A program made the translations under genes and the position numbers. The notes under the pieces are model-generated. The model was not told where the DNA came from, did not search any database, and worked only from the letters and a program-made list of their open reading frames with translations. From Thinopyrum elongatum (taxonomy: Eukaryota; Streptophyta; Magnoliopsida; Poales; Poaceae): a stretch of 64,000 nucleotides of DNA. Within the stretch, counting starts at the first letter, position 1. Every line of letters starts with the position of its first letter. The stretch is taken from positions 518,687,229 to 518,751,228 of the forward strand of contig CM022302.1 in NCBI GenBank assembly GCA_011799875.1. The letters run 5' to 3'. This document shows, one piece after another, positions 55,961-64,000 of the stretch.

Positions 55961-56214
55961 TCGGCACTTGGCATATACTCCGTACGTAAACAGATATAAA
56001 AAGTTCTAACTCTTTTTTAATTCGAATATATATAAAGGCGTTTTAATGTATTTGTTCATTCATTTCAATCTGTATATTGAAATATGTAAAATATTTTATA
56101 TTCGTTTACAGAGGGAGTATTGGTAGAGGTTTTCTTGTTACTTGGATCTCATCATTTTCGCTGGACTTGCACAGTCCAGTTAGCATTGTTTTTTTATTTC
56201 CTTTAGCCAGATTT
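55961..56214. other. No gene recognised
   Basis: A/T-rich flank between the segmental duplication and the next Harbinger relic, with a (TA)n-rich patch at about 56,000-56,105. A lone gagggagta near 56,112 hints at one Stowaway-like end. Confidence 0.35.
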
Positions 56215-56690
56215 CTAAGAGCATTTATAGGGGGAGCCCTTATAACCCCCCCTCCCCCCTCGGACAACCCGGCCACCTTTTCTCCACCCAACCGGACCGG
56301 GAAAACTTAGCCGCCAGGCTGACCGGCGCCCCCCATAGTCAGTCTATATGTATGACGGATATGGGGACTGCCGGACGCGGCCGTCACGTCGGACTAATGG
56401 CAAGGGTCCGCACCAAATCTCTTGAAGACACGCCTGATCTTCCCTCTTCCTCTCCTATTTTCTGCCTCGTCCACATCGCCATCGTAGCTCTATCGTCATT
56501 GTTGCTCTGTTGTCATCCCCAACCCACAGGGCCATCACCGGAGGCCCAGCCCACAATGCCGCCTACCGTGCTGCCACCGGACGCCGCCCTGCTTCGTGCA
56601 ACTCCTCTGGACATACACCTCATGCTCTACATGTTCGATGAAATGTACGAGTAGTCTTTTTATTCTTTTGGTCATTTGTAGGTCACCGAT

Positions 56691-57905
56691 GGATTTGTTG
56701 TCCATTGATGATTATGAAATCATGGACCTTGACGAATTCATATACAGAGAGTTCATCAATTCGTCTGATTAAGACAATGAAGATGTTGAAATGATGATGA
56801 TGATGATGATGAGCATTCAGGAAGAATTGGAGAAGCAAGAGGAGAATGTGTTGAACTTCATGGGTTTGATAAAGGCAGGAGAGTTCTTCCATGGGATAGG
56901 ATCGCTAGCGCACGACTTCTATACACGAACTACTTCACACTGGACCATGAAGGTTTCTTTTGACGCCGCTTTCGGATGGGCAAAGATTTGTTCTTGCGCT
57001 TAGTTAATGTCATAGAGGAAGCTAATGACTACCATGAAGGTTTCTTTTGACGCCGCTTTCGGATGGGCAAAGATTTGTTCTTGCGCTTAGTTAATGTCGT
57101 AGAGGAAGCTAATGACTAATTCAAGCTTAGGACGGATTATTGTGGGCAACTTTCCTTCTCGTCTCTACAGAAATGCGCATCTGCTCTCAGGGTGCTTGCT
57201 TACAGTAAGGCCGCAGGTGCCATTGATACTAGAATCTGTATGGGAAACCACATGTCTGAACATCATTGTGCAATTTGCATGCACAGTGGTGAAGGTGTTT
57301 GGACCAAAGTAGCTCAGAGAACCAACTGTGGAGGACACAGAAAAATTATTGGCAACTGGGGCATCAAGTGCTTTCCCATATATGCTCCATTCAGTTGATT
57401 GCATGCACTGACAATGGAAAAAATTGCCTCAAAGGTTTGCATGGGCAGTACCAAGTTCACACCAAAGAGGCCACCATCATACTTGAAGAAGTGACACCTA
57501 AGGACTTGTAGATTTTGCATGCTTTCTTTGGCATGTCTGGTTCTAACAATGACATCAATGTGCTTCATCGATCTCCTTTGTTCAAGAGACTTTGTGATGG
57601 GGAGGCTCCGACATGCAACTACATCGTCAACAGGCACAACTACAACATGGGATAATACCTTGCAAATGGTATGTATCCTCAATGGGTTGTGTTTGTGAAG
57701 ACTATATCTGATCATCATGGTAGGAAATAATGTCTCTTTGCACAAGGTCAAGAATGTGATAGGAAGGATGTGGAGAGGGTGTTCGGAGCGCTCCAAGCTC
57801 GTTGCGGTACTGTTTGTGGAGCTGCATTGATGTGAGAACCAGAGACACTTTGGCAGCTCATGACATGTTGTGTAATCTTGAACAACATAATTGTGGAGGA
57901 TGAAG
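56691..57905 (+). pseudogene. Harbinger-type nuclease pseudogene
   Basis: The ATG at 56,691 gives MDLLSIDDYEIMDLDEFIYR, then TAA at 56,770. Out-of-frame pieces match HARBI1-like nucleases of cereals: RRFRMGKDLFLRLVNV, YCGQLSFSSLQKCASALRVL, GLHGQYQ, HAFFGMPGSNNDINVLHRSP-like (here FFGMSGSNNDINVLHRSPLF), KRLCDGEAPTCNYI, and the terminal CVILHNMIVEDEGEG-like region. Frameshifts, stops and an 88-bp internal duplication make it non-functional. It is a different family from the transposase at 21 kb. Confidence 0.8.
56944..57119. repeat. 88-bp tandem duplication in the nuclease pseudogene
   Basis: CCATGAAGGTTTCTTTTGAC starts at 56,944 and again at 57,032. The copies differ at only one or two bases (gtcatag / gtcgtag). 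Confidence 0.95.
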
Positions 57906-58239
57906 GCGAAGGGTGATTATAGAATAGACCGGGGGTGGCCCAATAGCTGGGAAGCCCAATATCGCGCCGACCTTAGGGCCCAGGGGGCCTAGCGGCAGCT
58001 CGACTCTAAGACCATGCACTTCGGAAGCCTTGAGTTCCACTTCGACCAGCACGACGATGTTGTGTGACTTTGTGCTCTGACATCACCCTTAGCACACGAG
58101 GCAACGCCAGGCTTGGCCGACCTCGAAATGGTCGGATCTTCACCAACCCACTAGCCCGCCCCGATCGCAAAGCGTGCACATGATCTTTCGGGCCGCCGAT
58201 AAGCGTCGGGCCTAGAAGCTCACGCGTTGCACAGTCTAC

Positions 58240-58895
58240 ACGACTGCACCAGAATCCACAGAGTTCCTGGATTTGTCTGACTACACGATTATCTTCAGTC
58301 GCACCGACCACCATGCCCACGCCCCTTAGCCAGGGAACTTCGCCCTAGTGGTAGATCCGATCGTCGACGGCTTCCGCCTCCCCTGATTCCTCATGGACGA
58401 GAGCAACGTGATTAACATGATCTTTCCCGACGCACTAGCGAAGATGGGAATCTCCAAGTCCCGTCTGAGCCCATCCTCGATCGGCTTCCACGGTTTTGTA
58501 CCGGGCAGAAAAGCGCAACCCCTCAGACAAGGCGAATTGGAGGTGATCTTCGGAGATGAAGAATTTTTTTTCGCTCAGAGACACTATGCTTTGAGGTCGC
58601 GCTGTTCAATACGGGCTACAACGCGATCATCGACAGGCCAGCCTATGTGAAGTTCATGGCGCTACCCTCGTACGCATATTTACAGCTCAAGATGCTGGGA
58701 CCAAATAACACCATCTTCGTCCACGGCAGCGCTGAAAGAGCGTTAGTGGTGGGGGTCACCAATGCCGAGCTCACGAGGGCCACCCTAGCTTCCGTGGAGC
58801 TCGAAGAGATCAACAAGTCCATCGATCCAGCCACAACAACCTTACCTTGCAAGCCAAGACCCGACCCAGCCTTCCAGCCAACCAAGGTAACATAG
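58240..58895 (+). pseudogene. Gypsy protease region, decayed
   Basis: It reads FLMDESNVINMIFPDALAKM where relatives have a DGGS-type active site, so the Asp is kept but the following residues are changed. The frame then shifts near 58,600 and continues as KFMALPSYAYLQLKMLGPNN, TIFVHGSAERALV, ending at TAG/TAA 58,893. Confidence 0.65.
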
Positions 58896-58931
58896 AAGTT
58901 CCAAGTACACGTTGAAGACCCGACCAAAACG

Positions 58932-59770
58932 ATGGTCATAGGAGGAGACTTGATCCCAGAGCAGGTGGCCTCCCTCTTACAGTTCCTCGTGGACAATTGT
59001 GACACCTTTGCTTGGAGGCCCGCCGACATTTTCGGGGTTACCGTGCGCATTGCGAAGCATAGTCTGGACGTACGAAATGATGCAAAACCAGTAAAGCAAG
59101 CTCTCCGATGCCTCGCCAACGAAAAGCGACACGTAGTCGGAGAGGAGATCACTCGGCTCCTAGCTACCGGGTTCATCAGGGAGGTCACCCACCCTGAATG
59201 GCTGACCAACCCCATCATGGCTCGGAAGAAGAATAACTCATGGCGCATGTGTGTTGACTACACCGACCTCAACAAAGCATGCCCAAATGACCTATTCCCG
59301 ATGCCTCGCGTCGATCAAGTCATCAACTGCACTGCGAGCTGTGAGCGGCTCTGTTTCCTGGACGCTTACTTCGGGTGCCATCAAATTCGGATGAAGGAGT
59401 CTGATCAAGAGAAGACCTTGTTTATAACACCTTTCGGGCCATTCTGCTACATCATGATGCCCTTCGGGCTCAAGAACGCAGACGCAACATATCAATGCAC
59501 AATGCAAAAGTTTCTCCACGACTAGATCGGCATCAACGTTGAAGCATACGTCAACGATGTTGTCATTAAGACAAGGAGTGAAGCCAACCTGCTAGTTGAC
59601 CTTGAGCAAGCATTTGCCAGTCTACGCCGGTTCAGCATGAAGTTGAAACCAGAAAAATGTGTCTTCGTTGTTCCCTTTGGGCAACTCCTTGGCTTCTTCG
59701 TCTCCCACAGATGCATAGAAGCAAGCTCAGAAAAATACAAGCCATCGTCGACCTTAAACCACCAGAGATA
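58932..59770 (+). pseudogene. Gypsy reverse transcriptase with YVND box
   Basis: RT motifs are HPEWLTNPIMARKKNNSWRM, CVDYTDLNKACPNDLFPMPR, FLDAYFGCHQIRM, FGPFCYIMMPFGLKNADATY. The catalytic box is EAYVNDVVIK: codon 59,553-59,555 is AAC where Asp is invariant. A TAG at 59,523-59,525 cuts the frame just before it. More stops and a deletion follow near 59,760. Confidence 0.83.
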
Positions 59771-60136
59771 GTATGAGAGATGTAAAACTGACGGATTGCG
59801 TGGCAGCCTTAAGCTGATTCATCTCCTGGCCCGGAGAAAAGACACTCCCGCTTTACAGGCTACTCCAAAAGGGTGGCAAATTTGAATGGAGTGAAGAAGT
59901 GAAAGCCGTGTTCGCGGACCTCGAGCGCCTCCTACAGTCGAACCCCTATATTGGCCTGTCCGGCAGAGACCGAAGGGATGCTACTTTACATATCCACCGC
60001 CACACAAGTCATCAACGTGGTAATGGCAGTGGTGAGAGAAGAGCAAGGCAAAGCCCACTGGGTCCTACATCCGGTATGCTACGTTAGCGAGGCCCCGTCT
60101 CCGTGCAAAAACCACGCTACCTCGTTACCAGAAAAC

Positions 60137-60554
60137 GAGGACGGGGCGTCGACCCGTTGGCTGGACAGCTGGGGTAGCTTCCAGCCCACCCAAGTTCGAG
60201 TCCCGGCTCGGACGCACAGTGCTCACGGAGTTTCTCCTATAAAAAAAGCCAACGAGGGTTAGCCCTAGGTTGGTCTCATTTTTTTTAGGACGGGGCATCG
60301 ACCCATTGGCTGGGCAGCTGGGGTAGCTGCCAGCCCACCCAAGTTCGAGTCCCGGCTCGGACGCACGGTGCTCACGGAGTTTCTCCTATAAAAAAAAGCC
60401 AACGAGGGTTAGCCCTTGGGTTGGTCTCATTTTTGAGAAGCTCTTCTGGGTAGAGTGGTAGACAACACAAAGGTTGTTGTCGCCGGCCCGGGTTCGAGTC
60501 TTCTCGTCTCCTATAAAAATAAGACAAGGGGAGTCTCCCCTCTGTTCTCATTCA
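60137..60554 (+). mobile_element. Three head-to-tail tRNA-derived SINE units
   Basis: Units begin near 60,137, 60,286 and 60,434. Units 1 and 2 are about 150 bp and very alike (TTGGCTGGRCAGCTGGGGTA as A-box region, AAGTTCGAGTCCC as B box). Unit 3 is different in the head (GGGTAGAGTGGTAGAC, GGGTTCGAGTCT) but shares the tail (TCTCCTATAAAAA...GTCTCATT / TTCTCATT). The whole block is flanked by an exact 12-bp duplication TTACCAGAAAAC (60,125-60,136 and 60,555-60,566), as left by LINE-driven insertion. The boxes are internal Pol III promoters; these are not functional tRNA genes. Confidence 0.85.
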
Positions 60555-60566
60555 TTACCAGAAAAC

Positions 60567-61060
60567 AACATACCACGTGTTCATGGCAGTTCCAAAGTTG
60601 CGCCATTATTTCCAAGAAAAACCCATCACGGTGGTCAACCACGCCCCGCTATCTGACATCATCAACAACAAAGACGCCATCGGGCACGTGGCTAAGTGGG
60701 CAATCGAACTATTGCCGTTCAAGACCTCATACAAACCCCGCTCAACCATCAAGTCCTAGGCGATCGCCGATTTCATCGTGGAATGGACAGAAGCACAGCA
60801 AACCCCGCAGAACGTCGACCTAGAGTATTGGTTGACGTACTTTGACGACTCCATGACTGTCAACGGGCTGGGAGCCAAAGTGGTCCTCATCTCCCCCCGT
60901 GATGCAAAAATGAGCTACGTCCTACAAATCCACTTTGTTGACTCCAATAATGTTGTAGAATACTAAGCCCTCCTGCACGACCTCTGTATCATGGACTCCA
61001 TGGGAATCAAGCACCTCATCCGCAGTGGCACCTCGGATCTCATTGTCCGACGAGTGATGA
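60567..61060 (+). pseudogene. Gypsy RNase H fragment
   Basis: It reads FMAVPKLRHYFQEKPITVVN, DIINNKDAIGHVAKWAIELL, a TAG at 60,757 region, then ADFIVEWTEAQ and the RNase H start LTYFDDSMTVNGLGAKVVLI. A TAA occurs after NNVVEY (Glu-Ala-Leu expected next). Homology ends near 61,060. Confidence 0.72.
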
Positions 61061-61880
61061 AAGCATTTGACCATACTAAATCTTTCTGTCACTGGTGTTT
61101 AGAATAACACTTCACGGTCTCCCTGCCTTTAGCCTCGTCGTGACTCGTTTACCATGACCCTGAGTACATGCAGGGATGAAGAACACGAATGAGACAAGAG
61201 GCAACTACGGAACAACTTTATGCTACACATACGGCGCGTTAATTCAAAGTACTTCCATTAATCCCTTCAACAAATACATCGGATTGCAAGGCTCTTACCT
61301 CAACCAATGACCTTACCGAACTACTCACACATGAAGATCAGATCACACGAAGAACACATCATGAAGATTGATTGATTGATAATATGTTTTACAATGGATG
61401 CCTTGTGTGATACACGATTACAAGTATGGCTAAATGGCTAAGAACTATGGTGGCGATGAAGGTTGTGGCTATGGAGATGGGAAATGGCGGCGACTAGGGT
61501 TGGTGGAGATGGCTTCTGTGAAGATGACAATGACTGAATGGTTTTGCGATATTCTGTTGCTCTTTCGGCGTCAACCCTTTATAAAGGTTGTTCAGGTGGA
61601 TCAGACGCCTCGGTTGGCACGCGATTCGATCGTTCATACGAGCGGGTGCGATCGTATGGAACGTCATCTTTTGCTTTGGCTCCTCTAATGCGCCTCCCAC
61701 TTGATCTCCTCAATGCTTAATTTCATCTATAAATAGCCCGTTTCCTATGAAAACAAAATAAAGATATGATATTTGGAATCCTTTGCATTCAATAGTCAGT
61801 TGTAGCTTTATGAGGGCGAATATCTCGGTTTTATTAAAATATGTCGGTTTAAACTCAGGTTAGACGAGTGTAAAAATAAC
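61061..61880. other. Unrecognised stretch, possibly LTR-derived
   Basis: No coding domain. A TTTATAAAGG word is at about 61,578 and CTATAAATAG at 61,728. The composition is like an LTR leader, but I cannot find paired ends or a target duplication. Confidence 0.35.
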
Positions 61881-61899
61881 ACTCATGGTCGCTGGTGGA

Positions 61900-62411
61900 G
61901 GAGTCCTTGTGCGAGGAGGACGCGCGCTAGCCGGGCATGGAGGAAGCGCTCCAGCTGTCGGCGGCGTGGGACTGCGTCTACCCTCCGCCGCCGTCTAAAA
62001 AAGCGCCAGCCACGCCCAAGGAGGAGCCCACGGAGGCCGCATCGGAACCACCTGTCGTCTAGAGACATACGCGTGGACTAGCGTCCTACGTGAGTGGGTG
62101 AGCGTGCTGCCCATCTCGATGGGCGCGACGCCGGAGCAAGTGGCGGCGTACCTCGAGCATTGGAGGCAGCATGCGCTGGCGGAGGAGCGGCTTGCCGGGG
62201 AGCGGCAAATGCAGGCCGAACGCGAGGAGGAGGGGCGGCATGCCGTGGGCACTGGAGGAAGATGATGAGTGCTGGGAGCAGCAGGAGGAGGAGCGCGCGG
62301 GCAGCGCAGCTGACGACGAAGGAGGCGGCGTGGCAGCAGGCCTTCCAGTGGGCTGTGCCGCCACCGGACTTCGTCGACCTCACTAGCTCTGAGGATGAGG
62401 GCGACGCCTAG
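61900..62411 (+). pseudogene. Repetitive cereal hypothetical-protein pseudogene
   Basis: Frames show MEEALQLSAAWDCVYPPPP, PKEEPTEAASEPPVV, then a TAG, and in another frame GATPEQVAAYLEHWRQHALAEE, RLAGERQMQAEREEEGRHA and the end PPPDFVDLTSSEDEGDA with TAG at 62,409. The charged helices and the VDLTSSEDE end recur in many transposon-borne cereal proteins. At least two frameshifts and one stop are present. Function is unknown. A GC-rich end with gtccaaacagacaaaaaaca-type sequence follows at 62,570-62,715, which looks like the terminal region of the host element. Confidence 0.5.
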
Positions 62412-62806
62412 GGCGGCGTGCTGGGCGGCTGGGAGGCGCCTTTTTTAAAAGTTTTTAAATTTATGTTTAAATGGACTTTGGCCGGCGGTTGACGGCCTGT
62501 TTTATTATTTAATTATGCTTAACTTATTTGCATGCTTCAAATTTTATGGGTATTTTAGTTTTTTTAATAAGCACGTGGCGTCGTCCACGTTGGGCGCATC
62601 GGCTGATCCAAACCAAAAAGTGGACATGCCTGTCCACTCGGTCGATCCAAACAGACAAAAAACAGAAAAAATCCGTGTCCGTTTGTGTAGTCGCATTGGA
62701 GTTGCCCTGAGGTTTCATCTTATTTTCATAGAGAAAATGAGCTGAGCTGGACTGATGTTTCATTAACGAAGGTTATTTCTCACAAGAGTGTGCGATACTT
62801 TAGGGT

Positions 62807-62839
62807 GGGGGGGGGGGGGGGGGAGGGGGGGGGGGGGGG
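62807..62839 (+). repeat. Poly-G tract (G17-A-G15)
   Basis: Seventeen G, one A, fifteen G. It adjoins the 3' side of the minus-strand LINE fragment, where it reads as poly-C. It can form G-quadruplexes, and its length may be affected by sequencing error. Confidence 0.9.
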
Positions 62840-62899
62840 AGAAGGAGCGTGTAAAGAAAAACTACAACACCTAGAAGAAACCTCTATCCTACCGTGAAA

Positions 62900-63600
62900 C
62901 TACCTAGGAGGTATCACTCTCGCCTCGCCCACCCTAACAACATCTCGAAAAGATTTCCGAGTTCTCCTTTTATCAAGTGGACATGTTGCCATGTTCTGCC
63001 TTCGGCCGCTATTCCCACGGCCACCACTCCAAGAGAAGGAGTTGCGCCATCAAAGACAATCACATTCCTATGCTTCCATAGCTCCCAAAGTACTAGGGTG
63101 AAAATGGCCCGAAGTTCCTTTGGCTTGCATGCCGCGGCCGTTCTCTCCACACACCAGTTCTTCAGAGTGTTGTCCACCGTGGTGCCCATTCATGTTTGCC
63201 AAGAGCCGAGCACAAGGCCCTCCATATGGTCCTAGCGAACATGTCAGTAGTAAGTGGTCAATATATTGTTTCCTCCTCTTGCTCGCAGAAAGGACAGGCA
63301 TCCTGATATGAAGCCTCGTCGGGCAAGGCGATCCGACGTCCAACATCTATTGTTCATTGCGAGCGACATGAAGAACCAGCATTGTAATGGGGCCCTTCAT
63401 CTCCACATGAAATCCGCGGTTGGCACCACCTCTCTTCGTGCAAACTTGGCAGCATAAGCGGATCTAACCGAGAACTGTCGATCCCCTTCCCATGACCAAA
63501 CAATTGTGCTGTGACTCCTTCTATTTCAGCTGTTCCTACCCGCTGCCAGACTGCCATGAAACCTAGGAGTAATTTTGAATGAACTGTATAGTGGGAGAGC
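62900..63600 (-). pseudogene. LINE reverse transcriptase 3' fragment (zf-RVT end)
   Basis: On the minus strand, shifted frames give RCWTSDRLARRG, a CPFCEQEEE-type zinc motif, HLLLTCSL, then DNTLKNWCVERTAAACKPKE, LRAIFTLVLWELWKHRNVIV, FDGATPSLGV and GRTWQHVHLIKGELGNLF. This is the zf-RVT (PF13966 type) C-terminus of plant L1-like elements. The frame is broken at least twice, and the RT core is absent (5' truncation is usual for LINEs). Confidence 0.75.
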
Positions 63601-63839
63601 AGTAATTGTTAGGGACAAACAAAACAGTGGATCAACGTATTCTCAATGTTTGATTTTTGTGTTTTCATTACTTCAATCGGTAAGCAGTGTCAAATCATTT
63701 GGCAAAACTTTCAACTGAGCGAAATCACATAAAAAAACTTAGGAGCAACATGAATGACACAAGTTACCGATTCACCACGGTGAATTCAACATTTTAGTCA
63801 CCTCTCCACCATCATGCAGCTGTGATGCGACGGCCCGAT
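63601..63839. other. No gene recognised
   Basis: A/T-rich sequence between the LINE fragment and the PGG upstream remnant. No repeat or coding segment is visible. Confidence 0.35.
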
Positions 63840-64000
63840 AGATCCGTACGTGTGTTCTATGGATCCTCGATCTCTTTTCTCCTTATTATACAAGCCAGGT
63901 CTTTCTGGCCGTGGCGGGGGTCCATTGCCGGCCGGACCGCGGGGACGCCACTTAGGCACCTTCTCAGCAAGTGTGCTTCACATGCTTAATCATTGTGATG
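63840..64000 (-). repeat. Further copy of the PGG upstream region at the window edge
   Basis: CCGTACGTGTGTTCTATGGA, GGTCTTTCTGGCCGTGGCGG and CTTAATCATTGTGATG match 27,365-27,530 in the same order and orientation. No PGG coding sequence lies to its left. The next unit of the array may continue beyond the window. Confidence 0.8.

Larger units (their letters stand above)
56215..57910 (+). mobile_element. Harbinger-type relic, right end truncated
   Basis: It starts near GAGCATTTATAGGGGGAGCC, with a GC-rich terminal region and an intron acceptor (ggtcatttgtag) before the transposase pseudogene. No matching right end occurs before the gypsy fragment at about 57,912. Confidence 0.6.
57912..61060 (+). 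mobile_element. Gypsy gag-pol fragment without LTRs
   Basis: Decayed gag C-terminus and protease, RT, and RNase H follow in order, split by a SINE array at 60,137-60,554. Both outer ends are truncated, and no integrase or LTR is present. Sequence words (LSPSSIGFHGFVPGRKAQPL, FMALPSYAYLQLKM) place it in the Tat-type gypsy group but in a family different from the 8-18 kb element. Confidence 0.83.

Noticed and set aside
60137..60554. tRNA genes suggested by A and B boxes
   Set aside because: No cloverleaf can be completed. Shared tails, tandem order and a 12-bp target duplication show SINEs.

Overview
The window looks like nuclear DNA of a large-genome grass, most likely a Triticeae species (wheat, Aegilops or barley relatives). 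The evidence is nested LTR retrotransposons with TG...CA ends and 5-bp target duplications, 93-bp Stowaway-type MITEs starting CTCCCTCCRTCCCAAAATAA, PIF/Harbinger and Mutator-like DNA transposons, tRNA-derived SINEs, and GT-AG introns. I see no bacterial features. About 80-85% of the window can be assigned to mobile elements or their debris. All functional names below come from reading motifs by eye; no database search was possible.

Layout. 1-8,106 is probably intronic DNA of a poorly resolved minus-strand gene (exon-like pieces near 0.2-0.8 kb, 7.4 kb and an ATG exon at 18.66 kb). It contains a GTTGCAACCAAG-type minisatellite split by a 2.4-kb solo LTR. 8,107-17,998 is a Ty3/gypsy Tat-type element with a 5' LTR, broken gag-pol, an antisense spliced ORF and no 3' LTR. 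18,916-22,757 is a complete-ended PIF/Harbinger transposon (TTA target duplication) with an open Myb/SANT-like ORF and a broken transposase.

The most interesting cellular genes are two minus-strand genes, 23,976-26,952 and 52,672-55,625. They lie in a direct segmental duplication (about 22.93-27.32 kb versus 51.72-55.96 kb). Each has two exons and would encode a 909- or 933-residue polytopic membrane protein made of five consecutive PGG-type units and no ankyrin repeats. They are the only long multi-exon host reading frames here that are fully open. Copies of their upstream region without coding sequence lie at 27.36-27.72 kb and at the window end (63.84-64.0 kb), so this is a partly decayed tandem array.

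Between the two PGG genes are a Mutator-like element with a 9-bp target duplication (28,099-29,454) and a short Harbinger-like element (29,522 to 50,690). The latter has been inflated by two LTR nests: a minus-strand solo LTR (30,113-40,583) that itself contains a gypsy-like element and another solo LTR, and a minus-strand Ty1/copia element (41,051-50,432) that contains a solo LTR. After the second PGG gene come a Harbinger transposase pseudogene, a gypsy gag-pol fragment split by a SINE trimer with a 12-bp target duplication, another repetitive pseudogene, a poly-G tract and a LINE 3' fragment.

The mobile elements are inactivated largely by transitions that create stops, and in four unrelated enzymes by Asp-to-Asn changes at catalytic positions. 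That pattern fits long-term decay of methylated DNA.
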